From contig JAKCOZ010000010.1 in the NCBI GenBank assembly GCA_022605955.1, forward strand, positions 62,001 through 126,000: a stretch of 64,000 nt of DNA. The letters are read 5' to 3'. The translations under genes and the position numbers were made by a program. Below the pieces are notes generated by a model, which was not told the DNA's origin, ran no database searches, and saw nothing but the letters and a program-made list of their open reading frames with translations. The DNA is from Rallus limicola (lineage: Eukaryota; Chordata; Aves; Gruiformes; Rallidae). Of the stretch, positions 21,401-32,784 are shown piece after piece (position 1 is the first letter of the stretch; each line of letters opens with the position of its first letter).

Positions 21401-24400
21401 GCTAGGGCCGAGAAAAGCACCGTAGGAGGTTCCAGGCATGTTCCCTCTTTCCAGGCAAAGGAAAAGGCTGAGAGCCAAAGTGACAGGGTCTGCTTGTGTG
21501 TCCTGTTAGAAGGTTTCAGACAAGCTATGCCTTTCAGGCCTAGCTTCTTTACTTTGGGAGTTATTGCTGGACGTTTAGCATGTTTTGAACTGCAGTCTGC
21601 TAGGGCCGAGAAAAGCACCGTAGGAGGTTCCAGGCATGTTCCCTCTTTCCAGGCAAAGGAAAAGGCTGAGAGCCAAAGTGACAGGGTCTGCTTGTGTGTC
21701 CTGTTAGGAGGTTTCAGACAAGCTATGCCTTTCAGTCCTAGCTTCTTTACTTTGGGAGTTGTTGCTGGACGTTTAGCATGTTTTGAACTGCAGTCTGCTA
21801 GGGCCGAGAAAAGCACCGTAGGAGGTTCCAGGCATGTTCCCTCTTTCCAGGCAAAGGAAAAGGCTGAGAGCCAAAGTGACAGGGTGTGCTTGTGTGTCCT
21901 GTTAGGAGGTTTCAGACAAGCTATGCCTTTCAGTCCTAGCTTCTTTACTTTGGGAGTTATTGCTGGACGTTTAGCATGTTTTGAACTGCAGTCTGCTAGG
22001 GCCGAGAAAAGCACTGTAGGAGGTTCCAGGCATGTTCCCTCTTTCCAGGCAAAGGAAAAGGCTGAGAGCCCAAGTGACAGGGTCTGCTTGTGTGTCCTGT
22101 TAGGAGGTTTCAGACAAGCTATGCCTTTCAGGCCTAGCTTCTTTACTTTGGGAGTTATTGCTGGACGTTTAGCATGTTATGAACTGCAGTCTGCTAGGGC
22201 CGAGAAAAGCACCGTAGGAGGTTCCAGGCATGTTCCCTCTTTCCAGGCAAAGGAAAAGGCTGAGAGCCAAAGTGACAGGGTCTGCTTGTGTGTCCTGTTA
22301 GGAGGTTTCAGACAAGCTATGCCTTTCAGTCCTAGCTTCTTTACTTTGGGAGTTATTGCTGGACGTTTAGCATGTTTTGAACTGCAGTCTGCTAGGGCCG
22401 AGAAAAGCACCGTAGGAGGTTCCAGGCATGTTCCCTCTTTCCAAGCAAAGGAAAAGGCTGAGAGCCAAAGTGACAGGTTCTGCTTGTGTGTCCTGTTAGG
22501 AGGTTTCAGACAAGCTATGCCTTTCAGGCCTAGCTTCTTTACTTTGGGAGTTATTGCTGGACGTTTAGCATGTTTTGAACTGCAGTCTGCTAGGGCCGAG
22601 AAAAGCACCGTAGGAGGTTCCAGGCATGTTCCCTCTTTCCAGGCAAAGGAAAAGGCTGAGAACCAAAGTGACAGGGTCTGCTTGTGTGTCCTGTTAGGAG
22701 GTTTCAGACAAGCTATGCCTTTCATGCCTAGCTTCTTTACTTTGGGAGTTATTGCTGGACGTTTAGCATGTTATGAACTGCAGTCTGCTAGGGCCGAGAA
22801 AAGCACCGTAGGAGGTTCCAGGCATGTTCCCTCTTTCCAGGCAAAGGAAAAGGCTGAGAGCCAAAGTGACAGGGTCTGCTTGTGTGTCCTGCTAGGAGGT
22901 TTCAGACAAGCTATGCCTTTCAGGCCTAGCTTCTTTACTTTGGGAGTTATTGCTGGACGTTTAGCATGTTTTGAACTGCAGTCTGCTAGGGCCGAGAAAA
23001 GCACCGTAGGAGGTTCCAGGCATGTTCCCTCTTTCCAGGCAAAGGAAAAGGCTGAGAGCCAAAGTGACAGGGTCTGCTTGTGTGTCCTGTTAGGAGGTTT
23101 CAGACAAGCTATGCCTTTCAGTCCTAGCTTCTTTACTTTGGGAGTTATTGCTGGACGTTTAGCATGTTATGAACTGCAGTCTGCTAGGGCCGAGAAAAGC
23201 ACCGTAGGAGGTTCCAGGCATGTTCCCTCTTTCCAGGCAAAGGAAAAGGCTGAGAGCCAAAGTGACAGGGTCTGCTTGTGTGTCCTGTTAGGAGGTTTCA
23301 GACAAGCTATGCCTTTCAGTCCTAGCTTCTTTACTTTGGGAGTTATTGCTGGACGTTTAGCATGTTTTGAACTGCAGTCTGCTAGGGCCGAGAAAAGCAC
23401 CGTAGGAGGTTCCAGGCATGTTCCCTCTTTCCAGGCAAAGGAAAAGGCTGAGAGCCAAAGTGACAGGGTCTGCTTGTGTGTCCTGTTAGAAGGTTTCAGA
23501 CAAGCTATGCCTTTCAGGCCTAGCTTCTTTACTTTGGGAGTTATTGCTGGACGTTTAGCATGTTTTGAACTGCAGTCTGCTAGGGCCGAGAAAAGCACCG
23601 TAGGAGGTTCCAGGCATGTTCCCTCTTTCCAGGCAAAGGAAAAGGCTGAGAGCCAAAGTGACAGGGTCTGCTTGTGTGTCCTGTTAGGAGGTTTCAGACA
23701 AGCTATGCCTTTCAGTCCTAGCTTCTTTACTTTGGGAGTTGTTGCTGGACGTTTAGCATGTTTTGAACTGCAGTCTGCTAGGGCCGAGAAAAGCACCGTA
23801 GGAGGTTCCAGGCATGTTCCCTCTTTCCAGGCAAAGGAAAAGGCTGAGAGCCAAAGTGACAGGGTGTGCTTGTGTGTCCTGTTAGGAGGTTTCAGACAAG
23901 CTATGCCTTTCAGTCCTAGCTTCTTTACTTTGGGAGTTATTGCTGGACGTTTAGCATGTTTTGAACTGCAGTCTGCTAGGGCCGAGAAAAGCACTGTAGG
24001 AGGTTCCAGGCATGTTCCCTCTTTCCAGGCAAAGGAAAAGGCTGAGAGCCCAAGTGACAGGGTCTGCTTGTGTGTCCTGTTAGGAGGTTTCAGACAAGCT
24101 ATGCCTTTCAGGCCTAGCTTCTTTACTTTGGGAGTTATTGCTGGACGTTTAGCATGTTATGAACTGCAGTCTGCTAGGGCCGAGAAAAGCACCGTAGGAG
24201 GTTCCAGGCATGTTCCCTCTTTCCAGGCAAAGGAAAAGGCTGAGAGCCAAAGTGACAGGGTCTGCTTGTGTGTCCTGTTAGGAGGTTTCAGACAAGCTAT
24301 GCCTTTCAGTCCTAGCTTCTTTACTTTGGGAGTTATTGCTGGACGTTTAGCATGTTTTGAACTGCAGTCTGCTAGGGCCGAGAAAAGCACCGTAGGAGGT

Positions 24401-24757
24401 TCCAGGCATGTTCCCTCTTTCCAAGCAAAGGAAAAGGCTGAGAGCCAAAGTGACAGGTTCTGCTTGTGTGTCCTGTTAGGAGGTTTCAGACAAGCTATGC
24501 CTTTCAGGCCTAGCTTCTTTACTTTGGGAGTTATTGCTGGACGTTTAGCATGTTTTGAACTGCAGTCTGCTAGGGCCGAGAAAAGCACCGTAGGAGGTTC
24601 CAGGCATGTTCCCTCTTTCCAGGCAAAGGAAAAGGCTGAGAACCAAAGTGACAGGGTCTGCTTGTGTGTCCTGTTAGGAGGTTTCAGACAAGCTATGCCT
24701 TTCAGGCCTAGCTTCTTTACTTTGGGAGTTATTGCTGGACGTTTAGCATGTTATGAA
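18422..24757 (+). repeat. 32-monomer HOR, copy B (6,336 bp)
   Basis: Repeats copy A monomer for monomer. The only difference I noticed by eye is T to C at 22892 (CCTGCTAGG in place of CCTGTTAGG); there may be others, since I did not align every base. After 24757 the pattern departs: copy A is followed by a TTTTGAA monomer and copy B by a TTATGAA monomer ending near 24955. Near-identity over 6.3 kb means either a very recent unequal exchange or an assembly duplication. Confidence 0.9.
20600..24559 (+). repeat. Tandem 10-monomer duplication inside 32-mer copy B (2 x 1,980 bp)
   Basis: Counterpart, 6,336 bp downstream, of the 10-monomer pair at 14264-18223, with units 20600-22579 and 22580-24559. 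The second unit carries the private C at 22892. The internal order of TTATGAA, GTTAGAAGG, CCCAAGTGAC and AGGTTCTGC monomers is unchanged. Confidence 0.86.
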
Positions 24758-26539
24758 CTGCAGTCTGCTAGGGCCGAGAAAAGCACCGTAGGAGGTTCCA
24801 GGCATGTTCCCTCTTTCCAGGCAAAGGAAAAGGCTGAGAGCCAAAGTGACAGGGTCTGCTTGTGTGTCCTGTTAGGAGGTTTCAGACAAGCTATGCCTTT
24901 CAGTCCTAGCTTCTTTACTTTGGGAGTTATTGCTGGACGTTTAGCATGTTATGAACTGCAGTCTGCTAGGGCCGAGAAAAGCACCGTAGGAGGTTCCAGG
25001 CATGTTCCCTCTTTCCAGGCAAAGGAAAAGGCTGAGAGCCAAAGTGACAGGGTCTGCTTGTGTGTCCTGTTAGGAGGTTTCAGACAAGCTATGCCTTTCA
25101 GTCCTAGCTTCTTTACTTTGGGAGTTGTTGCTGGACGTTTAGCATGTTTTGAACTGCAGTCTGCTAGGGCCGAGAAAAGCACCGTAGGACGTTCCAGGCA
25201 TGTTCCCTCTTTCCAGGCAAAGGAAAAGGCTGAGAGCCAAAGTGACAGGGTCTGCTTGTGTGTCCTGTTAGGAGGTTTCAGACAAGCTATGCCTTTCAGT
25301 CCTAGCTTCTTTACTTTGGGAGTTATTGCTGGACGTTTAGCATGTTTTGAACTGCAGTCTGCTAGGGCCGAGAAAAGCACCGTAGGAGGTTCCAGGCATG
25401 TTCCCTCTTTCCAGGCAAAGGAAAAGGCTGAGAGCCCAAGTGACAGGGTCTGCTTGTGTGTCCTGTTAGGAGGTTTCAGACAAGCTATGCCTTTCAGGCC
25501 TAGCTTCTTTACTTTGGGAGTTATTGCTGGACGTTTAGCATGTTTTGAACTGCAGTCTGCTAGGGCCGAGAAAAGCACCGTAGGAGGTTCCAGGCATGTT
25601 CCCTCTTTCCAGGCAAAGGAAAAGGCTGAGAGCCCAAGTGACAGGGTCTGCTTGTGTGTCCTGTTAGGAGGTTTCAGACAAGCTATGCCTTTCAGTCCTA
25701 GCTTCTTTACTTTGGGAGTTATTGCTGGACGTTTAGCATGTTTTGAACTGCAGTCTGCTAGGGCCGAGAAAAGCACCGTAGGAGGTTCCAGGCATGTTCC
25801 CTCTTTCCAGGCAAAGGAAAAGGCTGAGAGCCAAAGTGACAGGGTGTGCTTGTGTGTCCTGTTAGGAGGTTTCAGACAAGCTATGCCTTTCATGCCTAGC
25901 TTCTTTACTTTGGGAGTTATTGATGGACGTTTAGCATGTTATGAACTGCAGTCTGCTAGGGCCGAGAAAAGCACCGTAGGAGGTTCCAGGCATGTTCCCT
26001 CTTTCCAGGCAAAGGAAAAGGCTGAGAGCCAAAGTGACAGGGTCTGCTTGTGTGTCCTGTTAGGAGGTTTCAGACAAGCTATGCCTTTCAGTCCTAGCTT
26101 CTTTACTTTGGGAGTTATTGCTGGACGTTTAGCATGTTTTGAACTGCAGTCTGCTAGGGCCGAGAAAAGCACCGTAGGAGGTTCCAGGCATGTTCCCTCT
26201 TTCCAAGCAAAGGAAAAGGCTGAGAGCCAAAGTGACAGGGTCTGCTTGTGTGTCCTGTTAGGAGGTTTCAGACAAGCTATGCCTTTCAGTCCTAGCTTCT
26301 TTACTTTGGGAGTTATTGCTGGACGTTTAGCATGTTTTGAACTGCAGTCTGCTAGGGCCGAGAAAAGCACCGTAGGAGGTTCCAGGCATGTTCCCTCTTT
26401 CCAGGAGAAGGAAAAGGCTGAGAACCAAAGTGACAGGGTCTGCTTGTGTGTCCTGTTAGGAGGTTTCAGACAAGCTATGCCTTTCAGTCCTAGCTTCTTT
26501 ACTTTGGGAGTTATTGCTGGACGTTTAGCATGTTATGAA

Positions 26540-27925
26540 CTGCAGTCTGCTAGGGCCGAGAAAAGCACCGTAGGAGGTTCCAGGCATGTTCCCTCTTTCC
26601 AGGCAAAGGAAAAGGCTGAGAGCCAAAGTGACAGGGTCTGCTTGTGTGTCCTGTTAGGAGGTTTCAGACAAGCTATGCCTTTGAGTCCTAGCTTCTTTGC
26701 TTTGGGAGTTATTGCTGGACGTTTAGCATGTTTTGAACTGCAGTCTGCTAGGGCCGAGAAAAGCACCGTAGGAGGTTCCAGGCATGTTCCCTCTTTCCAG
26801 GCAAAGGAAAAGGCTGAGAGCCAAAGTGACAGGGTGTGCTTGTTTGTCCTGTTAGGAGGTTTCAGACAAGCTATGCCTTTCATGCCTAGCTTCTTTACTT
26901 TGGGAGTTATTGCTGGACGTTTAGCATGTTATGAACTGCAGTCTGCTAGGGCCGAGAAAAGCACCGTAGGAGGTTCCAGGCATGTTCCCTCTTTCCAGGC
27001 AAAGGAAAAGGCTGAGAGCCAAAGTGACAGGGTCTGCTTGTGTGTCCTGTTAGGAGGTTTCAGACAAGCTATGCCTTTCAGGCCTAGCTTCTTTACTTTG
27101 GGAGTTATTGCTGGACGTTTAGCATGTTTTGAACTGCAGTCTGCTAGGGCCGAGAAAAGCACCGTAGGAGGTTCCAGGCATGTTCCCTCTTTCCAGGCAA
27201 AGGAAAAGGCTGAGAGCCAAAGTGACAGTGTCTGCTTGTGTGTCCTGTTAGGAGGTTTCAGACAAGCTATGCCTTTCAGTCCTAGCTTCTTTACTTTGGG
27301 AGTTATTGCTGGACGTTTAGCATGTTATGAACTGCAGTCTGCTAGGGCCGAGAAAAGCACCGTAGGAGGTTCCAGGCATGTTCCCTCTTTCCAGGCAAAG
27401 GAAAAGGCTGAGAGCCAAAGTGACAGGGGCTGCTTGTGTGTCCTGTTACGAGGTTTCAGACAAGCTATGCCTTTCAGTCCTAGCTTCTTTACTTTGGGAG
27501 TTATTGCTGGACGTTTAGCATGTTTTGAACTGCAGTCTGCTAGGGCCGAGAAAAGCACCGTAGGAGGTTCCAGGCATGTTCCCTCTTTCCAGGCAAAGGA
27601 AAAGGCTGAGAGCCAAAGTGACAGGGTCTGCTTGTGTGTCCTGTTAGGAGGTTTCAGACAAGCTATGCCTTTCAGGCCTAGCTTCTTTACTTTGGGAGTT
27701 ATTGCTGGACGTTTAGCATGTTTTGAACTGCAGTCTGCTAGGGCCGAGAAAAGCACCGTAGGAGGTTCCAGGCATGTTCCCTCTTTCCAGGCAAAGGAAA
27801 AGGCTGAGAACCAAAGTGACAGGGTCTGCTTGTGTGTCCTGTTAGGAGGTTTCAGACAAGCTATGCCTTTCAGGCCTAGCTTCTTTACTTTGGGAGTTAT
27901 TGCTGGACGTTTAGCATGTTATGAA
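26540..27925 (+). repeat. 7-monomer unit, copy 1 (1,386 bp)
   Basis: Ordered markers are a TTTGAGTCC monomer, a TGTTTGTCC/CATG/TTATGAA monomer (TGTTTGTCC at 26841), a G-type, a GACAGTGTC/TTATGAA monomer, a GGGGCTGC/GTTACGAGG monomer (GTTACG at 27445), a G-type, and a GAGAACC/TTATGAA monomer. The TGTTTGTCC and GTTACG markers recur 1,386 bp downstream, exactly seven monomers. A private TCTTTGCTTTGG lies near 26696. Confidence 0.85.
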
Positions 27926-29311
27926 CTGCAGTCTGCTAGGGCCGAGAAAAGCACCGTAGGAGGTTCCAGGCATGTTCCCTCTTTCCAGGCAAAGGAAAAG
28001 GCTGAGAGCCAAAGTGACAGGGTCTGCTTGTGTGTCCTGTTAGGAGGTTTCAGACAAGCTATGCCTTTGAGTCCTAGCTTCTTTACTTTGGGAGTTATTG
28101 CTGGACGTTTAGCATGTTTTGAACTGCAGTCTGCTAGGGCCGAGAAAAGCACCGTAGGAGGTTCCAGGCATGTTCCCTCTTTCCAGGCAAAGGAAAAGGC
28201 TGAGAGCCAAAGTGACAGGGTGTGCTTGTTTGTCCTGTTAGGAGGTTTCAGACAAGCTATGCCTTTCATGCCTAGCTTCTTTACTTTGGGAGTTATTGCT
28301 GGACGTTTAGCATGTTATGAACTGCAGTCTGCTAGGGCCGAGAAAAGCACCGTAGGAGGTTCCAGGCATGTTCCCTCTTTCCAGGCAAAGGAAAAGGCTG
28401 AGAGCCAAAGTGACAGGGTCTGCTTGTGTGTCCTGTTAGGAGGTTTCAGACAAGCTATGCCTTTCAGGCCTAGCTTCTTTACTTTGGGAGTTATTGCTGG
28501 ACGTTTAGCATGTTTTGAACTGCAGTCTGCTAGGGCCGAGAAAAGCACCGTAGGAGGTTCCAGGCATGTTCCCTCTTTCCAGGCAAAGGAAAAGGCTGAG
28601 AGCCAAAGTGACAGTGTCTGCTTGTGTGTCCTGTTAGGAGGTTTCAGACAAGCTATGCCTTTCAGTCCTAGCTTCTTTACTTTGGGAGTTATTGCTGGAC
28701 GTTTAGCATGTTATGAACTGCAGTCTGCTAGGGCCGAGAAAAGCACCGTAGGAGGTTCCAGGCATGTTCCCTCTTTCCAGGCAAAGGAAAAGGCTGAGAG
28801 CCAAAGTGACAGGGGCTGCTTGTGTGTCCTGTTACGAGGTTTCAGACAAGCTATGCCTTTCCGTCCTAGCTTCTTTACTTTGGGAGTTATTGCTGGACGT
28901 TTAGCATGTTTTGAACTGCAGTCTGCTAGGGCCGAGAAAAGCACCGTAGGAGGTTCCAGGCATGTTCCCTCTTTCCAGGCAAAGGAAAAGGCTGAGAGCC
29001 AAAGTGACAGGGTCTGCTTGTGTGTCCTGTTAGGAGGTTTCAGACAAGCTATGCCTTTGAGTCCTAGCTTCTTTACTTTGGGAGTTATTGCTGGACGTTT
29101 AGCATGTTTTGAACTGCAGTCTGCTAGGGCCGAGAAAAGCACTGTAGGAGGTTCCAGGCATGTTCCCTCTTTCCAGGCAAAGGAAAAGGCTGAGAGCCCA
29201 AGTGACAGGGTCTGCTTGTGTGTCCTGTTAGGAGGTTTCAGACAAGCTATGCCTTTCAGGCCTAGCTTCTTTACTTTGGGAGTTATTGCTGGACGTTTAG
29301 CATGTTATGAA
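27926..29311 (+). repeat. 7-monomer unit, copy 2 (1,386 bp), diverged at its end
   Basis: The first five monomers match copy 1, with TGTTTGTCC at 28227 and GTTACG at 28831. The GTTACG monomer here has TTTCCGTCC instead of TTTCAGTCC, and the last two monomers are replaced by a TTTGAGTCC type and a CACTGTA/CCCAAGTGAC type. The end of the copy therefore looks like a breakpoint or a conversion tract. Confidence 0.8.
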
Positions 29312-32300
29312 CTGCAGTCTGCTAGGGCCGAGAAAAGCACCGTAGGAGGTTCCAGGCATGTTCCCTCTTTCCAGGCAAAGGAAAAGGCTGAGAGCCAAAG
29401 TGACAGGGTCTGCTTGTGTGTCCTGTTAGGAGGTTTCAGACAAGCTATGCCTTTCAGTCCTAGCTTCTTTACTTTGGGAGTTATTGCTGGACGTTTAGCA
29501 TGTTTTGAACTGCAGTCTGCTAGGGCCGAGAAAAGCACCGTAGGAGGTTCCAGGCATGTTCCCTCTTTCCAAGCAAAGGAAAAGGCTGAGAGCCAAAGTG
29601 ACAGGGTCTGCTTGTGTGTCCTGTTAGGAGGTTTCAGACAAGCTATGCCTTTCAGGCCTAGCTTCTTTACTTTGGGAGTTATTGCTGGACGTTTAGCATG
29701 TTTTGAACTGCAGTCTGCTAGGGCCGAGAAAAGCACCGTAGGAGGTTCCAGGCATGTTCCCTCTTTCCAGGCAAAGGAAAAGGCTGAGAACCAAAGTGAC
29801 AGGGTCTGCTTGTGTGTCCTGTTAGGAGGTTTCAGACAAGCTATGCCTTTCAGGCCTAGCTTCTTTACTTTGGGAGTTATTGCTGGACGTTTAGCATGTT
29901 ATGAACTGCAGTCTGCTAGGGCCGAGAAAAGCACCGTAGGAGGTTCCAGGCATGTTCCCTCTTTCCAGGCAAAGGAAAAGGCTGAGAGCCAAAGTGACAG
30001 GGTCTGCTTGTGTGTCCTGTTAGGAGGTTTCAGACAAGCTATGCCTTTCAGTCCTAGCTTCTTTACTTTGGGAGTTATTGCTGGACGTTTAGCATGTTAT
30101 GAACTGCAGTCTGCTAGGGCCGAGAAAAGCACCGTAGGAGGTTCCAGGCATGTTCCCTCTTTCCAGGCAAAGGAAAAGGCTGAGAGCCAAAGTGACAGGG
30201 TCTGCTTGTGTGTCCTGTTAGGAGGTTTCAGACAAGCTATGCCTTTCAGTCCTAGCTTCTTTACTTTGGGAGTTGTTGCTGGACGTTTAGCATGTTTTGA
30301 ACTGCAGTCTGCTAGGGCCGAGAAAAGCACCGTAGGAGGTTCCAGGCATGTTCCCTCTTTCCAGGCAAAGGAAAAGGCTGAGAGCCAAAGTGACAGGGTC
30401 TGCTTGTGTGTCCTGTTAGGAGGTTTCAGACAAGCTATGCCTTTCAGGCCTAGCTTCTTTACTTTGGGAGTTGTTGCTGGACGTTTAGCATGTTTTGAAC
30501 TGCAGTCTGCTAGGGCCGAGAAAAGCACCGTAGGAGGTTCCAGGCATGTTCCCTCTTTCCAGGCAAAGGAAAAGGCTGAGAGCCAAAGTGACAGGGTCTG
30601 CTTGTGTGTCCTGTTAGGAGGTTTCAGACAAGCTATGCCTTTCAGTCCTAGCTTCTTTACTTTGGGAGTTATTGCTGGACGTTTAGCATGTTTTGAACTG
30701 CAGTCTGCTAGGGCCGAGAAAAGCACCGTAGGAGGTTCCAGGCATGTTCCCTCTTTCCAAGCAAAGGAAAAGGCTGAGAGCCAAAGTGACAGGGTCTGCT
30801 TGTGTGTCCTGTTAGGAGGTTTCAGACAAGCTATGCCTTTCAGGCCTAGCTTCTTTACTTTGGGAGTTATTGCTGGACGTTTAGCATGTTTTGAACTGCA
30901 GTCTGCTAGGGCCGAGAAAAGCACCGTAGGAGGTTCCAGGCATGTTCCCTCTTTCCAGGCAAAGGAAAAGGCTGAGAACCAAAGTGACAGGGTCTGCTTG
31001 TGTGTCCTGTTAGGAGGTTTCAGACAAGCTATGCCTTTCAGGCCTAGCTTCTTTACTTTGGGAGTTATTGCTGGACGTTTAGCATGTTATGAACTGCAGT
31101 CTGCTAGGGCCGAGAAAAGCACCGTAGGAGGTTCCAGGCATGTTCCCTCTTTCCAGGCAAAGGAAAAGGCTGAGAGCCCAAGTGACAGGGTCTGCTTGTG
31201 TGTCCTGTTAGGAGGTTTCAGACAAGCTATGCCTTTGAGTCCTAGCTTCTTTACTTTGGGAGTTATTGCTGGACGTTTAGCATGTTATGAACTGCAGTCT
31301 GCTAGGGCCGAGAAAAGCACCGTAGGAGGTTCCAGGCATGTTCCCTCTTTCCAGGCAAAGGAAAAGGCTGAGAGCCAAAGTGACAGGGTCTGCTTGTGTG
31401 TCCTGTTAGGAGGTTTCAGACAAGCTATGCCTTTCAGTCCTAGCTTCTTTACTTTGGGAGTTGTTGCTGGACGTTTAGCATGTTTTGAACTGCAGTCTGC
31501 TAGGGCCGAGAAAAGCACCGTAGGAGGTTCCAGGCATGTTCCCTCTTTCCAGGCAAAGGAAAAGGCTGAGAGCCAAAGTGACAGGGTCTGCTTGTGTGTC
31601 CTGTTAGGAGGTTTCAGACAAGCTATGCCTTTCAGGCCTAGCTTCTTTACTTTGGGAGTTATTGCTGGACGTTTAGCATGTTTTGAACTGCAGTCTGCTA
31701 GGGCCGAGAAAAGCACTGTAGGAGGTTCCAGGCATGTTCCCTCTTTCCAGGCAAAGGAAAAGGCTGAGAGCCCAAGTTACAGGGTCTGCTTGTGTGTCCT
31801 GTTAGGAGGTTTCAGACAAGCTATGCCTTTCAGGCCTAGCTTCTTTACTTTGGGAGTTATTGCTGGACGTTTAGCATGTTTTGAACTGCAGTCTGCTAGG
31901 GCCGAGAAAAGCACCGTAGGAGGTTCCAGGCATGTTCCCTCTTTCCAGGCAAAGGAAAAGGCTGAGAGCCAAAGTGACAGGGTGTGCTTGTGTGTCCTGT
32001 TAGGAGGTTTCAGACAAGCTATGCCTTTCATGCCTAGCTTCTTTACTTTGGGAGTTATTGCTGGACGTTTAGCATGTTATGAACTGCAGTCTGCTAGGGC
32101 CGAGAAAAGCACCGTAGGAGGTTCCAGGCATGTTCCCTCTTTCCAGGCAAAGGAAAAGGCTGAGAGCCAAAGTGACAGGGTCTGCTTGTGTGTCCTGTTA
32201 GGAGGTTTCAGACAAGCTATGCCTTTCAGTCCTAGCTTCTTTACTTTGGGAGTTATTGCTGGACGTTTAGCATGTTTTGAACTGCAGTCTGCTAGGGCCG

Positions 32301-32780
32301 AGAAAAGCACCGTAGGAGGTTCCAGGCATGTTCCCTCTTTCCAAGCAAAGGAAAAGGCTGAGAGCCAAAGTGACAGGGTCTGCTTGTGTGTCCTGTTAGG
32401 AGGTTTCAGACAAGCTATGCCTTTCAGGCCTAGCTTCTTTACTTTGGGAGTTATTGCTGGACGTTTAGCATGTTTTGAACTGCAGTCTGCTAGGGCCGAG
32501 AAAAGCACCGTAGGAGGTTCCAGGCATGTTCCCTCTTTCCAGGCAAAGGAAAAGGCTGAGAACCAAAGTGACAGGGTCTGCTTGTGTGTCCTGTTAGGAG
32601 GTTTCAGACAAGCTATGCCTTTCAGTCCTAGCTTCTTTACTTTGGGAGTTATTGCTGGACGTTTAGCATGTTATGAACTGCAGTCTGCTAGGGCCGAGAA
32701 AAGCACCGTAGGAGGTTCCAGGCATGTTCCCTCTTTCCAGGCAAAGGAAAAGGCTGAGAGCCAAAGTGACAGGGTGTGCT

Positions 32781-32784
32781 ATTT
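32781..32784. other. Single-base net deletion: the only loss in the array
   Basis: GTGCTATTTGTCC replaces the GTGCTTGTTTGTCC seen in the sister copies at 26841 and 28227. The change removes one base net and moves the PstI phase from 8 to 7. It ends the longest plus-strand open frame. The sister copies retain full length, so this is a private event or a sequence error. Confidence 0.85.
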
